Numbered from the stretch's first letter, positions 1 through 10,653 are shown. The stretch is 64,000 nucleotides of DNA from Clostridium ihumii AP5 (GCF_000612845.1 NZ_CCAT010000062.1:62001-126000); one strand, 5' to 3'. The notes: generated by a model not told the origin, from the sequence alone. Numbers and translations are program-made.

Positions 1-6
1 AATTAA

Positions 7-1581
7 ATGGATAGAAATGAAGCGTACCATGGAGTAATTTCTATAAAAAAAGCCAAAACAGTAACATCGTGGATCGATGAAATTATAGTAAAAAGAAGTT
101 GTAACATAGCAATTGTTGATGAAAATAGCAAAATTACTTATTCACAACTAGGAAGAAAAATTGAAGATTATAAGAAAATATTCATTCATAATAAAATAAG
201 TGAAGGTCAGAATGTGGTAATACAGATGCCTAATGTTAAAGAGTATATATATGCTTTTTTAGCACTTATAAAATTAGGAGCAGTACCTGTTATAGCAAAT
301 TCTTTACTAGGTATACATGAAATTGCAGGTATTATAGAAGAAACTAAATCAGTTGCATATTTATATTATGAAGAAAATGCAACTGTAGTAAAAAGAATAA
401 GAGATAAGTACAAACATATTAAAATTTTATCAGCAAAAGATATGAATAAAGGCATGAATATAAATGAAAATTTTAAATTAAACCATAAATCTAATGTTGA
501 AGATGTTGCATTTTTAATGATGTCTGGAGGAACAACGGGGAAACCTAAAATAGTTCCTATAACTCATAGTATGTTTTCTTGGCATATATATTGTTATTGC
601 AAAAGATTTAATATTACCTCAGATGACTCATATTTACTGGTATCACCTTTAACACATAAAATGGGATTATATTCTCCAGGAATTTTTAATTTTTTATGCA
701 TGGGAGGAAAAATCATATTATGTAAGTATGGAAGTTGTGATGAATGGTTTTCCTTAATAGAAAGTGAAAAAGTTACTTGTACAGCATTAGTTCCAACTTT
801 AGCAAAAGTTTGGATGGAATTTTTAAAGTATGATAAATCCTATGACATTTCTAGTATAAGGTCAGTAACTATTGGAGGAGCAATGCTAAAAAGTGAGCTT
901 ATATCAGAACTTATTAATACATTAGGTTGTGAGATTCAAATTCAATATGGAGCAACTGAAGGGGTGTCTATATATAGTGTATATACTAGAGAAAGTAAAA
1001 AGTTTTTAAATACATATAAACATCCTATATCAGGAAAAGAAGAAATTAAAATAATAAAGGAAAATGGAAAAGATGCAAAAGAATATGAGTGTGGAGAATT
1101 AATTGTAAAAGGACCATATACAATTAAAAATTACTATAATAAAGAAATGAGTAATTCAAATAAATTTACTGAAGATGGGTACTATAGAACTGGAGATATG
1201 GCATTATGGAGTGAAAAATATGGATATGAAATAGTTGGAAGAGTAGTAGATCAAATTAATCGTGCAGGTGAGAAGATTAATCCAAGTGAAATTGAGAGTA
1301 TTATAGGTGGTCATCCAGAGATAAATGAAGTAGTTTCAATAGGAGTGCAGGATGAATTGTTAGGTGAAAGGCACTATATATTTATAAAAACTAAAAATAA
1401 AAAGTTAGAAATAAGAGAAATAAGAAATTTTCTAAAGTCAAAAGGTTTAGCTAAATACAAGTTACCAGATCAGCTTGTTATATTGGAGCAGTGGCCGCTA
1501 ACAATGGTAAATAAGATTGATAAAAAGAAGTTAAAAGAAATAGCAATAAATAAAAATCAAAGGAGTTTATTGTGTTTATAA
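7..1581 (+). CDS. Aryl-acid AMP ligase (DhbE/YbtE/PchD-like) of a siderophore cluster
   Basis: An ANL-superfamily adenylating enzyme that should activate an aromatic acid with ATP and load it on the aryl carrier domain of the next protein. The AMP-binding signature SGGTTGKPK lies near residues 173-181, the YRTGDMA core near 393-399, and the C-terminal subdomain has a lysine-rich NKIDKKKL end typical of stand-alone aryl ligases; 524 residues is close to the usual 530-550. The substrate loop reads HKMGLYSPG (residues 217-225), where DhbE, as I remember it, has HNYPLSSPG, so lysine replaces the asparagine that contacts the ring hydroxyls. The acid (salicylate, dihydroxybenzoate or other) is therefore not assignable. 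The ATG is six bases from the window edge, so its ribosome site is not visible. It is followed 44 bases later by the first synthetase. Confidence 0.88.
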   Translation: MDRNEAYHGVISIKKAKTVTSWIDEIIVKRSCNIAIVDENSKITYSQLGRKIEDYKKIFIHNKISEGQNVVIQMPNVKEYIYAFLALIKLGAVPVIANSLLGIHEIAGIIEETKSVAYLYYEENATVVKRIRDKYKHIKILSAKDMNKGMNINENFKLNHKSNVEDVAFLMMSGGTTGKPKIVPITHSMFSWHIYCYCKRFNITSDDSYLLVSPLTHKMGLYSPGIFNFLCMGGKIILCKYGSCDEWFSLIESEKVTCTALVPTLAKVWMEFLKYDKSYDISSIRSVTIGGAMLKSELISELINTLGCEIQIQYGATEGVSIYSVYTRESKKFLNTYKHPISGKEEIKIIKENGKDAKEYECGELIVKGPYTIKNYYNKEMSNSNKFTEDGYYRTGDMALWSEKYGYEIVGRVVDQINRAGEKINPSEIESIIGGHPEINEVVSIGVQDELLGERHYIFIKTKNKKLEIREIRNFLKSKGLAKYKLPDQLVILEQWPLTMVNKIDKKKLKEIAINKNQRSLLCL

Positions 1582-1625
1582 CCTATAGAATTTTAGACTT
1601 AAATTTAAAATAGGAGGGGTGGTAT

Positions 1626-4600
1626 ATGGAATTTTCTTATGAAAAATTGTTGCTTATAACAATGGAAGTTTTAGAATACAATAATGAACACGTAGTTAAA
1701 AAGGATAATTTAATAGAATTAGGACTTACCTCATTAGGAACTATGAAAATAATAAATAGATTTAGAGAACATGGAATAAAAATTTCCTTTTCTGAATTAA
1801 TGAAAGAGCCTTACTTAGAAACGTGGTGGAAGATAATAAAATCAAAATTAAAAGTTGCTGTAATTGAAAAAAGTCCTAGATATGAAAGCTGTGAAGATTC
1901 ATTATTTCCATTAACAGATGTGCAACAAGCTTATTGGATTGGAAGAGATGAAAATCAAATTTTAGGTGGTGTATCTTGTCATATATATTTTGAGTTCAAG
2001 TGTATTAATATAAATGAAGAACAGTTAAAACTAGCGTGGAATAAGGTTCAAAAAAAGCATCCTATGTTAAGGGTGAAAATTTTAGAAAATGGTATGCAAA
2101 TTATTAATGATAACCCATATAGAAATAACATAATAATTCATGATTTAAGGGGATTTGATAAAGAAAATAGAAATGAAAAGTTGGAAAAGATTAGATATGA
2201 AAATTCTCATAGAATGTTAGATATAAAAAATGGACAAGTTGCTGAATTGGAGTTATCTATTATAGATGAAAGAAATAGTATTATTCATTTTGATATAGAT
2301 GTAATAGTAGCAGATTTGAAGAGTTTTAGAATAATATTTTCCGATTTGTGCAAATATTATAAAAAAGCTGATATAGAAGAAATAGATTATAAAATAGATT
2401 TCTCACATTATATATTTGATAAAAATTATATTAGTTGTGATGAAAAATCAAGAGAGTTTTGGAATGAAAAGATAAAAAGTGTAACTAATGGACCTCAATT
2501 ACCATATTGTACTTTGTTAAGCTCAATTTCTAATCAAAGGTTTAAAAGAAGAAATTACATTTTAGATAAAGAAAAGTGGGATATATTATGTAATAGTTCA
2601 AAAAAAATAAAAGTAACACCTGCTATGGTATTTCTAACTTTATTATCAAAAGTGTTAGATAGATATAGCGAATCAGAAGAGTTTTTTATAAATATTCCTA
2701 TATTTAATAGACCTATAGAATACAAAGACATTGTTGGAGATTTTACCAATATAGTATTATTACCATTAAATAATACTTATAACAAAGGATTTTTAGAAGA
2801 TATTAAAATAGTAAAAGATAATTTTTTAGAGATAATGAGCTTCTCAAATTACTCAGGTATTAATGTTATAAGAGATATAAAGAAAAATAATAAAGGAAAT
2901 GGAGTTATAGCACCTGTTGTTTTTTCCTGTGATTATGAAGATTCCATTATAGATTATGATTTTCAACAAACATTTGGGGATATAGATTATATTAGTTCAC
3001 AAACACCACAGGTTACAATAGATTTTCAAATTATGAAAGTTCCAAAGGGAATAATGCTTTCATGGGACGCTATTGATGAAGCTTTTAATGTGGATGTTAT
3101 CGAGAATATGTTTGAGGATTACATAAATACTTTAGAATGGCTTTTGAAAAATCCTAGCAGATGGAATGAAAAATTACCTGATATAAATAAAGAAAAATTA
3201 CAATACAGATATAAGAATATTATTAATGAAAATACTACAGATATGAATTTTCTTCATAAGAAAGTTTTTGAGAATGGAAAGACAAATCCCAGTAAAATTG
3301 CTGTAATTGAGGCAGAAACAAATACTGAAATATCATATGAAAAACTTACAAGTCTATCGAAAAGAATGGCTACATGGTTAAAAAGTAAAGATATTGGTAG
3401 AAATGATAAAGTGGCTATAAGATTGCCAAGAGGAGCTAATCAAATAGTAGCTATATTAGCAGTTCTAAGTATAGGAGCTTGTTATGTACCAATTAATATC
3501 AACCAACCTAAAAATAGGACAGAAAAAATTATATCAAAATCAGGAGCCAAGATATTAATAACAAATGAGGTAAAAGATATTAGTGAGGAAGATATTCCGT
3601 TAATTATTCTGAATTCTCAAATATTACAATATGAAGAGTTAGACTGTATTGAAGAGTATGATAGTGAAGATTCTGCATATATAATTTTCACTTCTGGGAC
3701 AACAGGAGAACCAAAAGGAGTGGAAATTTCTCATAAGAGTGCATGGAATACTATTGAGGATGTCAATATGAAGTGTGCTGTAAATGAAAACGATAAACTA
3801 TTATCTGTATCATCATTGGAGTTCGATTTATCTGTATATGATATATTTGGGGTATTGTCTCAATGTGGAACAGTAGTATTAATTAACGAAGGGGATGAAA
3901 GGCGTTCCGATAATTGGGTAAAATATATGAAAAAATATGATATTACCATTTGGAATTCAGTACCTTTTCTTTTAGATATGTTAATATCTAATGCAAAAGA
4001 ACAAGATGTTTGTATGAATACTTTAAGAAAGGTTTTATTATCAGGAGATTGGATAGGAATAGATTTACCAGCAAGGCTAAAGCTATTTGCTCCCAATGCA
4101 AGTATTTTGGCAATGGGAGGAGCAACAGAAGCCTCTATTTGGTCAAATTATTTTGAAATAGAAAAACCATTACCTAAAAATTGGATATCAATACCTTATG
4201 GACAGCCTTTGAAAAATCAAGCTTATAGAGTAGTAGATAGCAAAGGGAGAGATTGTCCCAATTGGGTTTCCGGAGAGTTGTGGATTGGTGGACAAGGTGT
4301 TGCCAAAGGATATGTAGGAGATAATAATTTAACAGAGTCTAAATTTAAATATTTTAGAGAAAGAAAGTGGTATAAAACTGGGGATATGGGTAGATTTTGG
4401 AGTGATGGCACTCTTGAATTCTTAGGAAGAAAAGATACTCAAGTTAAAATAAAAGGGCATAGGATAGAGCTAAGTGAAATTGAAAATGTTTTAGAAAAAA
4501 TGTCTGGTATAACTAAGTGTATAGTTTGTACTGTGGGTGGTGAAAGTAACAAAAAACTTGCAACATATATTGCATATGAAAATAATCAAATAATAAAAGA

Positions 4601-5024
4601 GAATGATGTAAAAGAATTTTTAAAGTTACATTTGCCTGAGTATATGATTCCTAAAGCATATTATTTTTCAAATGATATACCTACATCAAAAAATGGGAAA
4701 ATAAACAGAAAGAAAGTATCTGAGGTTTTATCACAGAAAGCATTAGAATCAAATGAATATGTAGCACCAAAGGGAGAGCTAGAAGAAAAAATTACCGACA
4801 TATGGAAAAAAATATTATCTGTTGATAAAGTATCAAGATTTGATAATTTTTTTGAAATAGGAGGAGATAGTTTAAAAGCTATAAATCTGATATCTCAACT
4901 GAAAAATATTTCCATTGACCCATTAAGTTTATCTATACAGTTGTTGTTTCAATCGCCAACTATAGAATCTTTAACTAAAGAAATTGAAAAAATTAACAGA
5001 GAAATTGAAGTTAATGTAATATAA
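1626..5024 (+). CDS. Nonribosomal peptide synthetase, ArCP-Cy-A(Cys)-PCP (PchE-like, no epimerase)
   Basis: Domain order read from the protein (1132 residues): aryl carrier domain at 1-75 with LGLTSLG (phosphopantetheine Ser36); heterocyclisation domain about 95-510 with the DxxxxDxxS motif at D225, D230 and S233; adenylation domain about 545-1010 with FTSGTTGEPKG near 689; peptidyl carrier about 1045-1120 with GGDSL (Ser1082). Visible adenylation pocket positions (D and L and Y in FDLSVYD, N in WNSVP, L and S in LLSGDW) match the known cysteine code DLYNLSLI. It should condense an aryl group with cysteine and cyclise to a thiazoline. PchE of Pseudomonas aeruginosa carries a roughly 300-residue epimerase-type insert after core A8; here A8 (GHRIELSEIE) runs straight to A10, so that insert is absent. 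Ribosome site AGGAGGGG is at 1612-1619. The short C-terminal tail could pair with the docking domain of the next protein. Confidence 0.93.
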   Translation: MEFSYEKLLLITMEVLEYNNEHVVKKDNLIELGLTSLGTMKIINRFREHGIKISFSELMKEPYLETWWKIIKSKLKVAVIEKSPRYESCEDSLFPLTDVQQAYWIGRDENQILGGVSCHIYFEFKCININEEQLKLAWNKVQKKHPMLRVKILENGMQIINDNPYRNNIIIHDLRGFDKENRNEKLEKIRYENSHRMLDIKNGQVAELELSIIDERNSIIHFDIDVIVADLKSFRIIFSDLCKYYKKADIEEIDYKIDFSHYIFDKNYISCDEKSREFWNEKIKSVTNGPQLPYCTLLSSISNQRFKRRNYILDKEKWDILCNSSKKIKVTPAMVFLTLLSKVLDRYSESEEFFINIPIFNRPIEYKDIVGDFTNIVLLPLNNTYNKGFLEDIKIVKDNFLEIMSFSNYSGINVIRDIKKNNKGNGVIAPVVFSCDYEDSIIDYDFQQTFGDIDYISSQTPQVTIDFQIMKVPKGIMLSWDAIDEAFNVDVIENMFEDYINTLEWLLKNPSRWNEKLPDINKEKLQYRYKNIINENTTDMNFLHKKVFENGKTNPSKIAVIEAETNTEISYEKLTSLSKRMATWLKSKDIGRNDKVAIRLPRGANQIVAILAVLSIGACYVPININQPKNRTEKIISKSGAKILITNEVKDISEEDIPLIILNSQILQYEELDCIEEYDSEDSAYIIFTSGTTGEPKGVEISHKSAWNTIEDVNMKCAVNENDKLLSVSSLEFDLSVYDIFGVLSQCGTVVLINEGDERRSDNWVKYMKKYDITIWNSVPFLLDMLISNAKEQDVCMNTLRKVLLSGDWIGIDLPARLKLFAPNASILAMGGATEASIWSNYFEIEKPLPKNWISIPYGQPLKNQAYRVVDSKGRDCPNWVSGELWIGGQGVAKGYVGDNNLTESKFKYFRERKWYKTGDMGRFWSDGTLEFLGRKDTQVKIKGHRIELSEIENVLEKMSGITKCIVCTVGGESNKKLATYIAYENNQIIKENDVKEFLKLHLPEYMIPKAYYFSNDIPTSKNGKINRKKVSEVLSQKALESNEYVAPKGELEEKITDIWKKILSVDKVSRFDNFFEIGGDSLKAINLISQLKNISIDPLSLSIQLLFQSPTIESLTKEIEKINREIEVNVI

Positions 5025-5052
5025 AAAAATATTATAATTTAGGAGGGGTATT

Positions 5053-8000
5053 TTGAATATTAAAGAATTTATTGAAGGATTAGCAAGTAAGGATATAGTT
5101 ATTTGGAAAGAAGGAGAAGCACTAAAATACAGAGCACCTAAAGGTGTTATGGATATGTCCACTTTAAATAAGGTTAAGGAAAATAAACAGTTATTATTAG
5201 AATATCTACAAGGAAAAGATGAATTTTGTAAAAATTCAAAATCAAGACATGAGAAATTTCCTTTAACAGATATACAAAATTCTTATTTAATGGGAAGAAA
5301 TAAAATGTATGAATTAGGTGGCGTAGCTTGTCATGGATATATTGAAATAGAGTTTGATGAGATTTTAGACAAAGATAGAATAGAATATGCTTGGAATAAA
5401 GTTATCCAGAAGCATGATATGTTGAGAGCAATAATATCTGAATCAGGGTATCAAATTATACAAGAAGCAGTTTCATATATAAATATTCAATATATTGATT
5501 TAAGAAATGAATTTGAAACAAGAGATAATGAAAGAAAAATTTTAAGGGAAGAATTATCAAATAAGCAATATAAACTAGGTCAGTGGCCAATGTGCGATTT
5601 AGCAGTTAGTATTGAAAATGACAAGAGTATTATACATTTTTCTATGGATATGCTAGTATCAGATTTTATAAGCATGAATATTATTCTAAATGATTTGAAA
5701 GAGTTTTATGACAACCCTGAAATGATAATAATACCAACAACACAGTACAGAGATATAGTACTTCATAGAGAGAAAATGAAAAAAGTTGAATCTAAGGATA
5801 GAAAAGAAGCAGAGATATATTGGAATAATAAACTATTTGAAATGGGAGAAGCTCCTGAACTTCCAATAATGAACACTATAAATTTAGAGGAAAGTGGGTT
5901 TTCACAGAAAAAAACATTTTTGAATAGTGATCTTTGGAACAAGTTTAAAGGGTGTTGTATGGAAAATAATATTACACCATCAGTTCTTATTATGGCTGCA
6001 TTAGCAGAAGTTGTTTCAGTATGGTCATCCAATGATAAATTTTGTATAAATACAACTCTTTTGAATAGACCTAATATTGTAAGTGATATAAATAAAATTG
6101 TAGGAGACTTTACAGAAGTAAACGTTTCATCTATAAACTTAGATTTTAGTAAAAAATTTATTGAAAGAATAAAAGAAATGCAGAGAAATTTGTGGTTAGA
6201 TTTAGAGCATAATGCGGTATCAGGAGTAGAAGTACTTCGAAAACTAGGCAAACATAGACAAAAAAATATAATTATACCAATTGTATTTACAAGTACATTA
6301 GGTGTAACCGATAAAGATACTGTTACATCAAGAAAAAGAATTGTTAATAAGTTGAGTCAAACACCACAAGTTTATATTGATTGCCAAGCAGCAGAAGAAA
6401 ATGGGGGATTAACTGTAAACTGGGACATAAGAGATGGTGTATTTAATGAATTTATTATAGATGAAATGTTTCAAAGTTTTGAAGGATTAATTAAAAATAT
6501 ACCTTTAAATTCACAAACTGTATTTGAAGAAACATACCCTATAAAACTATCAAATAAAACTATCAAAGTTAGAGATGAGATTAATAATACTAGCAAAGAA
6601 TTTAAAGGTAAAATGATGGAGGAAGGATTTTTAAGTTCTCTTAAAAAATACCCTAATAAAACAGCACTTATTACTAAAGATGGAGAATACACATACAGTA
6701 ATTTATCTAAGTATGTAAAAAGTGTAATGAATGAATTAAAAAGAGAAAATCTTAAACCAGGTGATAAAGTAGGAGTAGATATAGAGAAAAATGTTTGGCA
6801 AGTTGCATCAATTATAGCTATTTTACTTATGAAAGGAACTTACATACCTATAGATGTAAATCAACCAATAGTGAGAAAGAAAAAAATAGTTAATAAGGCA
6901 GAAATAAATTTGATTATATCCGATAATGATAATTTAAAGGAATACTGCCAAGTTATAAATATAAATTCAATTAAATTAAGTAATGATAAATTAGAAGATT
7001 ATGAAGTAGAAGAAGATTATAGTCGACCAGCATATGTTATCTTTACATCAGGAACAACTGGTGAACCAAAGGGTGTAATAATTACACATGAAGCAGCTAT
7101 GAATACAATTTGTGATGTAAATGAAAGATACAACTTAACAGAAAATGATGTTTTATTAGGATTATCAAATATTTCTTTTGATTTATCTGTTTATGACATA
7201 TTTGGAGCATTTGAATTAGGTGCTACATTAGTACTTCCAGATTCAGATAAAATAAAAGATCCAAAATATTTATATGAACTAATCTTAGTTCATAAAATAA
7301 GTATTTGGAATTCAGTACCCGCTCAGATGCAGATGTTAGTAAATTATTTAGAATCAGTAACAATAGATACAAATATTAGTTCATTAAAAAGAGTACTATT
7401 GTCAGGAGATTGGATACCAGTTAATTTACCAAAAAGAATTTTGAATATATTTCCTGAGAGTAAAGTTGTAAGTATGGGAGGAGCTACAGAAGCATCTATA
7501 TGGTCAATACTATATGATATTTCTAAGGATGAAGTATTTAATAAAAGTGTTCCATATGGAAAACCTATGGTAAATCAAAAGTTTTATATTTTAAATAAAC
7601 ATATGGAATGTTGTCCTAACTATGTGGATGGAAGTTTATATATAGCTGGAAGGGGTTTATCATTAGGATACTTAAATGATGATGAAGAGAATAATAACAA
7701 ATATAGTATTTTCGAAAAAACAGGAGAAAGAATTTATAAAACAGGAGATAGAGGTTGTTATAGAGAAGATGGAATAATAATTTTTAAAGGAAGAGATATT
7801 GGAGACGAACAGGTAAAACTTCATGGTCATAGAGTAGAATTATCAGAAATAAGATCGGTTTTAGAAGAACATCCAGATATTGACTCAGCTGCTACGGTGG
7901 CTATGGGAGAATCGCCAGAAGACTTGCATATTAATGCGGTTGTTTCACCAGTTAGAAAGAATATGAAAAAAGAAGTAAAAGAATATACTGAAGAAAGAAA

Positions 8001-10593
8001 TATGTTAAATATACTAGAACAACAGTATGAAGATAGTGTAGATAGCAATTTGCTTGAAGAATGGATAAAAAAATCTGATGAAGTAGTTGTTGGTGATATA
8101 TATAATGTGTTTAGTAAATATGGATTTTTTACAGATGAAGATACCAGTTGTACATTTAATGAGATTACAAGTAAAATGAATATTCCTGAAAAACTTCACA
8201 AGTTAACTAAAAGGTGGATTAATGTACTTGAAAAAGAAGGAATTATACAACTAAAAGACAATCAATATTATTTAGCGAAAGATGTAAAGAAGAGATTAGA
8301 TTGTAAGATTTTATGGGAAGAATTTTATGATATTGAGTCTAAATTTAATTATAGTAAAGCTTTTGTAGATTATTTAAAAGAATCCAGTGATTTACTACCA
8401 GAATTGATCCAAGGAAAAGAGAATCCATTAGATATTTTATTCCCAAAAGGAGAAGTTCAACCAGCTATGGCAGCATATCACGATAACAAAATAAATAAGA
8501 TATTAAATGATATAGCTGTAAAAGAAACTGAATATTTGTGTAAAAAACAAAATAAAGTAGATAACTCAAAAACATTTAGAATACTTGAGGTTGGAGCTGG
8601 TGTTGGTGGTACATCTATAGATGTTATACCTAAATTAGTAGGATATAATGTAGAATATTATTTTTCAGATTTATCAAATTTCTTCTTGAATAAAGCTCAG
8701 GAAAATTTCAAAGAATACAATTGGGTTAAATATGGAATTTTTGATATAAATGAAGATTTTGCACTTCAAGGTCATGAAGCATTTTCTTTTGATTTAATTT
8801 TATGTGGAAATGTTTTGCATAATTCAAAAGACATCCATCTAGTTATGGAAAATTTAAAGGGATTGTTAAAAGAGCAAGGTTCAATAATAGTATTAGAGGA
8901 AACAAGGACAAGCTATATGTTATTAACTTCTATGGAATTTAAAGATGGATTAACTGGATTTATGGATGAACGTAGAGAAGAAGAACAAACTTTCTTTACA
9001 AGAGGACAGTGGGAAAATATATTTGAAAAACATAATGGAGAAATAGTTTATGAATTCCCTAATAAGGAAAGTAAATTAGATTTAGTTGGACAAACTATTT
9101 ATATAACAAGATTCTCATCTGAATATGAAAATATAAGTAAGGATGATATAAGAAGTTACTTAGAGCATACAATCTCATCGTATATGATTCCAAGCAACAT
9201 TGTTGTGTTGCCATCTATACCATTGACAAATAATAGAAAAGTAGATATAAAAAAAGTAAATTTAATATTTGATAAAATAGGTCAAAGCAAAAACAATGCT
9301 AAAAAATATAGTGAGTTACCAAAGAGTGATTTAGAAAAAAGAATAGAAAATATTTGGTGTAAAGAATTAAATATAAAAAATATAGGTAGAAATGATAACT
9401 TCTACAAAGTTGGAGGAGACTCATTATTAATTGCACAGGTTATTGGACAAATGTTGGACCAAATACCAGAAACAGATGGTTGGGAATGGAGTACTCTATT
9501 AACAGAGATGATGCAAACACCGACAATTAGAGAGATTTCAGAAAAAATTTATAAATTCCAAAATAATAAGGAGGATTGGGTTGATCCTTCCCTTATAAAA
9601 ATAAAAAATAGTAAGTTAAGTAATGATAAATCAGTAGCTAAAGTATTGTTTCATGCAGGAACAGGAACATTGACTCCATATGATAAATTACTTTCTTATA
9701 TGGAAGAGGATAGTAAAGATGATGAGAGTATTATTGGATTCACCTTTGGAAATGATGCAGAGTATATATCTATAGAAACAGGAAAAACATTTAATGTATT
9801 GGGAGAAAAGTATGGAAAAATACTAAAGAATTTAGGGTATTCAAAATATATTTTAATTGGTCATTGTGTCGGTGGATTAATTGCTTTAGAAACAGCTCAA
9901 TATCTAACAGACAATTCTATGAATGTAGTAGATGTTACTTTAATAAGCACAGGAATTCCAAGAAGAAAAGATAAAACAATTTTAAGAGGTATGACAGATG
10001 AAATTTATAAAAAAACATTAAAGTCTAGCTTAGATAATGAACTATTATTGGAGAGAATATTTGCTAAAATGATTAATGCAGATGAATATAAGGCAGGATA
10101 TGTAACTAGTGATGAAAGGTTACAAAAATATATTGAGTATATGTCTAAAAAAGGCGTTGGAGATATAACTGTAGAAGCGTTATGTAAATCAGAAGGAGAA
10201 TTTGATGATGTGGTACAAGAATTCCGTAGACAATCAAGTAAGCCTATATCTCAAAGATTAAATGATCTTTATAACACAATAGAAAAAACAGATGGAGAAA
10301 TAATGGAACAGCAACTAAAAATGCTTAATGTATTATTTAGAATTTTTTCTCAAAACTTCAGATGTGTGGCAAGTTATGAACCTAAGCCTTATTTCGGAAA
10401 TATAAGAGTATTTTGTTGTTCTATAAAAGGTGGTCATTTTTATCCAGGATTTTTTGAAGAAGACTATGAAACATGGAAGCCATATATAAAAGGACAAATG
10501 AAATATGACATAATAAAAGGACAACATTTTGATTGTATAACTGAGCCAAATTTAGGTGAGAACATTAAGAAAATTTTAAAATTTAATTATTAA
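5053..10593 (+). CDS. Nonribosomal peptide synthetase, TubC-dock-Cy-A(MT)-PCP-TE (PchF-like)
   Basis: Starts at TTG with AGGAGGGG at 5041-5048. The protein (1846 residues) opens with a TubC-type docking domain (about 1-55, KYRAPKG), then a heterocyclisation domain with D199, D204 and S207 of DxxxxDxxS, and an adenylation domain (FTSGTTGEPKG near 665) whose visible pocket residues again match the cysteine code. A methyltransferase is inserted after core A8; its SAM loop EVGAGVGG is at 1179-1186, as in PchF. The A10 segment, a carrier domain (GGDSL, Ser1457) and a thioesterase follow. The thioesterase nucleophile motif is GHCVGG, with Cys1605 where serine is usual, and His1825 near the end is the likely catalytic histidine. 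Expected role: second cysteine addition, cyclisation, methylation of the reduced ring and release. Product chemistry is inferred, not shown. Confidence 0.93.
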   Translation: MNIKEFIEGLASKDIVIWKEGEALKYRAPKGVMDMSTLNKVKENKQLLLEYLQGKDEFCKNSKSRHEKFPLTDIQNSYLMGRNKMYELGGVACHGYIEIEFDEILDKDRIEYAWNKVIQKHDMLRAIISESGYQIIQEAVSYINIQYIDLRNEFETRDNERKILREELSNKQYKLGQWPMCDLAVSIENDKSIIHFSMDMLVSDFISMNIILNDLKEFYDNPEMIIIPTTQYRDIVLHREKMKKVESKDRKEAEIYWNNKLFEMGEAPELPIMNTINLEESGFSQKKTFLNSDLWNKFKGCCMENNITPSVLIMAALAEVVSVWSSNDKFCINTTLLNRPNIVSDINKIVGDFTEVNVSSINLDFSKKFIERIKEMQRNLWLDLEHNAVSGVEVLRKLGKHRQKNIIIPIVFTSTLGVTDKDTVTSRKRIVNKLSQTPQVYIDCQAAEENGGLTVNWDIRDGVFNEFIIDEMFQSFEGLIKNIPLNSQTVFEETYPIKLSNKTIKVRDEINNTSKEFKGKMMEEGFLSSLKKYPNKTALITKDGEYTYSNLSKYVKSVMNELKRENLKPGDKVGVDIEKNVWQVASIIAILLMKGTYIPIDVNQPIVRKKKIVNKAEINLIISDNDNLKEYCQVININSIKLSNDKLEDYEVEEDYSRPAYVIFTSGTTGEPKGVIITHEAAMNTICDVNERYNLTENDVLLGLSNISFDLSVYDIFGAFELGATLVLPDSDKIKDPKYLYELILVHKISIWNSVPAQMQMLVNYLESVTIDTNISSLKRVLLSGDWIPVNLPKRILNIFPESKVVSMGGATEASIWSILYDISKDEVFNKSVPYGKPMVNQKFYILNKHMECCPNYVDGSLYIAGRGLSLGYLNDDEENNNKYSIFEKTGERIYKTGDRGCYREDGIIIFKGRDIGDEQVKLHGHRVELSEIRSVLEEHPDIDSAATVAMGESPEDLHINAVVSPVRKNMKKEVKEYTEERNMLNILEQQYEDSVDSNLLEEWIKKSDEVVVGDIYNVFSKYGFFTDEDTSCTFNEITSKMNIPEKLHKLTKRWINVLEKEGIIQLKDNQYYLAKDVKKRLDCKILWEEFYDIESKFNYSKAFVDYLKESSDLLPELIQGKENPLDILFPKGEVQPAMAAYHDNKINKILNDIAVKETEYLCKKQNKVDNSKTFRILEVGAGVGGTSIDVIPKLVGYNVEYYFSDLSNFFLNKAQENFKEYNWVKYGIFDINEDFALQGHEAFSFDLILCGNVLHNSKDIHLVMENLKGLLKEQGSIIVLEETRTSYMLLTSMEFKDGLTGFMDERREEEQTFFTRGQWENIFEKHNGEIVYEFPNKESKLDLVGQTIYITRFSSEYENISKDDIRSYLEHTISSYMIPSNIVVLPSIPLTNNRKVDIKKVNLIFDKIGQSKNNAKKYSELPKSDLEKRIENIWCKELNIKNIGRNDNFYKVGGDSLLIAQVIGQMLDQIPETDGWEWSTLLTEMMQTPTIREISEKIYKFQNNKEDWVDPSLIKIKNSKLSNDKSVAKVLFHAGTGTLTPYDKLLSYMEEDSKDDESIIGFTFGNDAEYISIETGKTFNVLGEKYGKILKNLGYSKYILIGHCVGGLIALETAQYLTDNSMNVVDVTLISTGIPRRKDKTILRGMTDEIYKKTLKSSLDNELLLERIFAKMINADEYKAGYVTSDERLQKYIEYMSKKGVGDITVEALCKSEGEFDDVVQEFRRQSSKPISQRLNDLYNTIEKTDGEIMEQQLKMLNVLFRIFSQNFRCVASYEPKPYFGNIRVFCCSIKGGHFYPGFFEEDYETWKPYIKGQMKYDIIKGQHFDCITEPNLGENIKKILKFNY

Positions 10594-10600
10594 TAAATTA

Positions 10601-10640
10601 TCTAATACGCTATATGAATTTACTTATATAGCGTATTAGA
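10601..10640 (+). repeat. Perfect 15-bp inverted repeat between synthetase and reductase genes
   Basis: Bases 10601-10615 and 10626-10640 are exact reverse complements around a 10-base loop. The right arm runs directly into the AAGGGGG ribosome site of the reductase gene. No run of T follows on either strand, so it is not a normal intrinsic terminator. A transcript hairpin here could protect or process the mRNA or tune translation of the downstream gene; a protein operator is also possible. Confidence 0.75.
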
Positions 10641-10653
10641 AAGGGGGATGAAA

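Noticed and set aside
5763-6251. A 162-codon frame on the minus strand
   Set aside because: It lies wholly inside the PchF-like synthetase gene, has no ribosome site and encodes a low-complexity, hydrophobic peptide: an antisense shadow.
10601-10640. Terminator between the synthetase and reductase genes
   Set aside because: The stem is strong but no T run follows on either strand, and the next genes need the same transcript.
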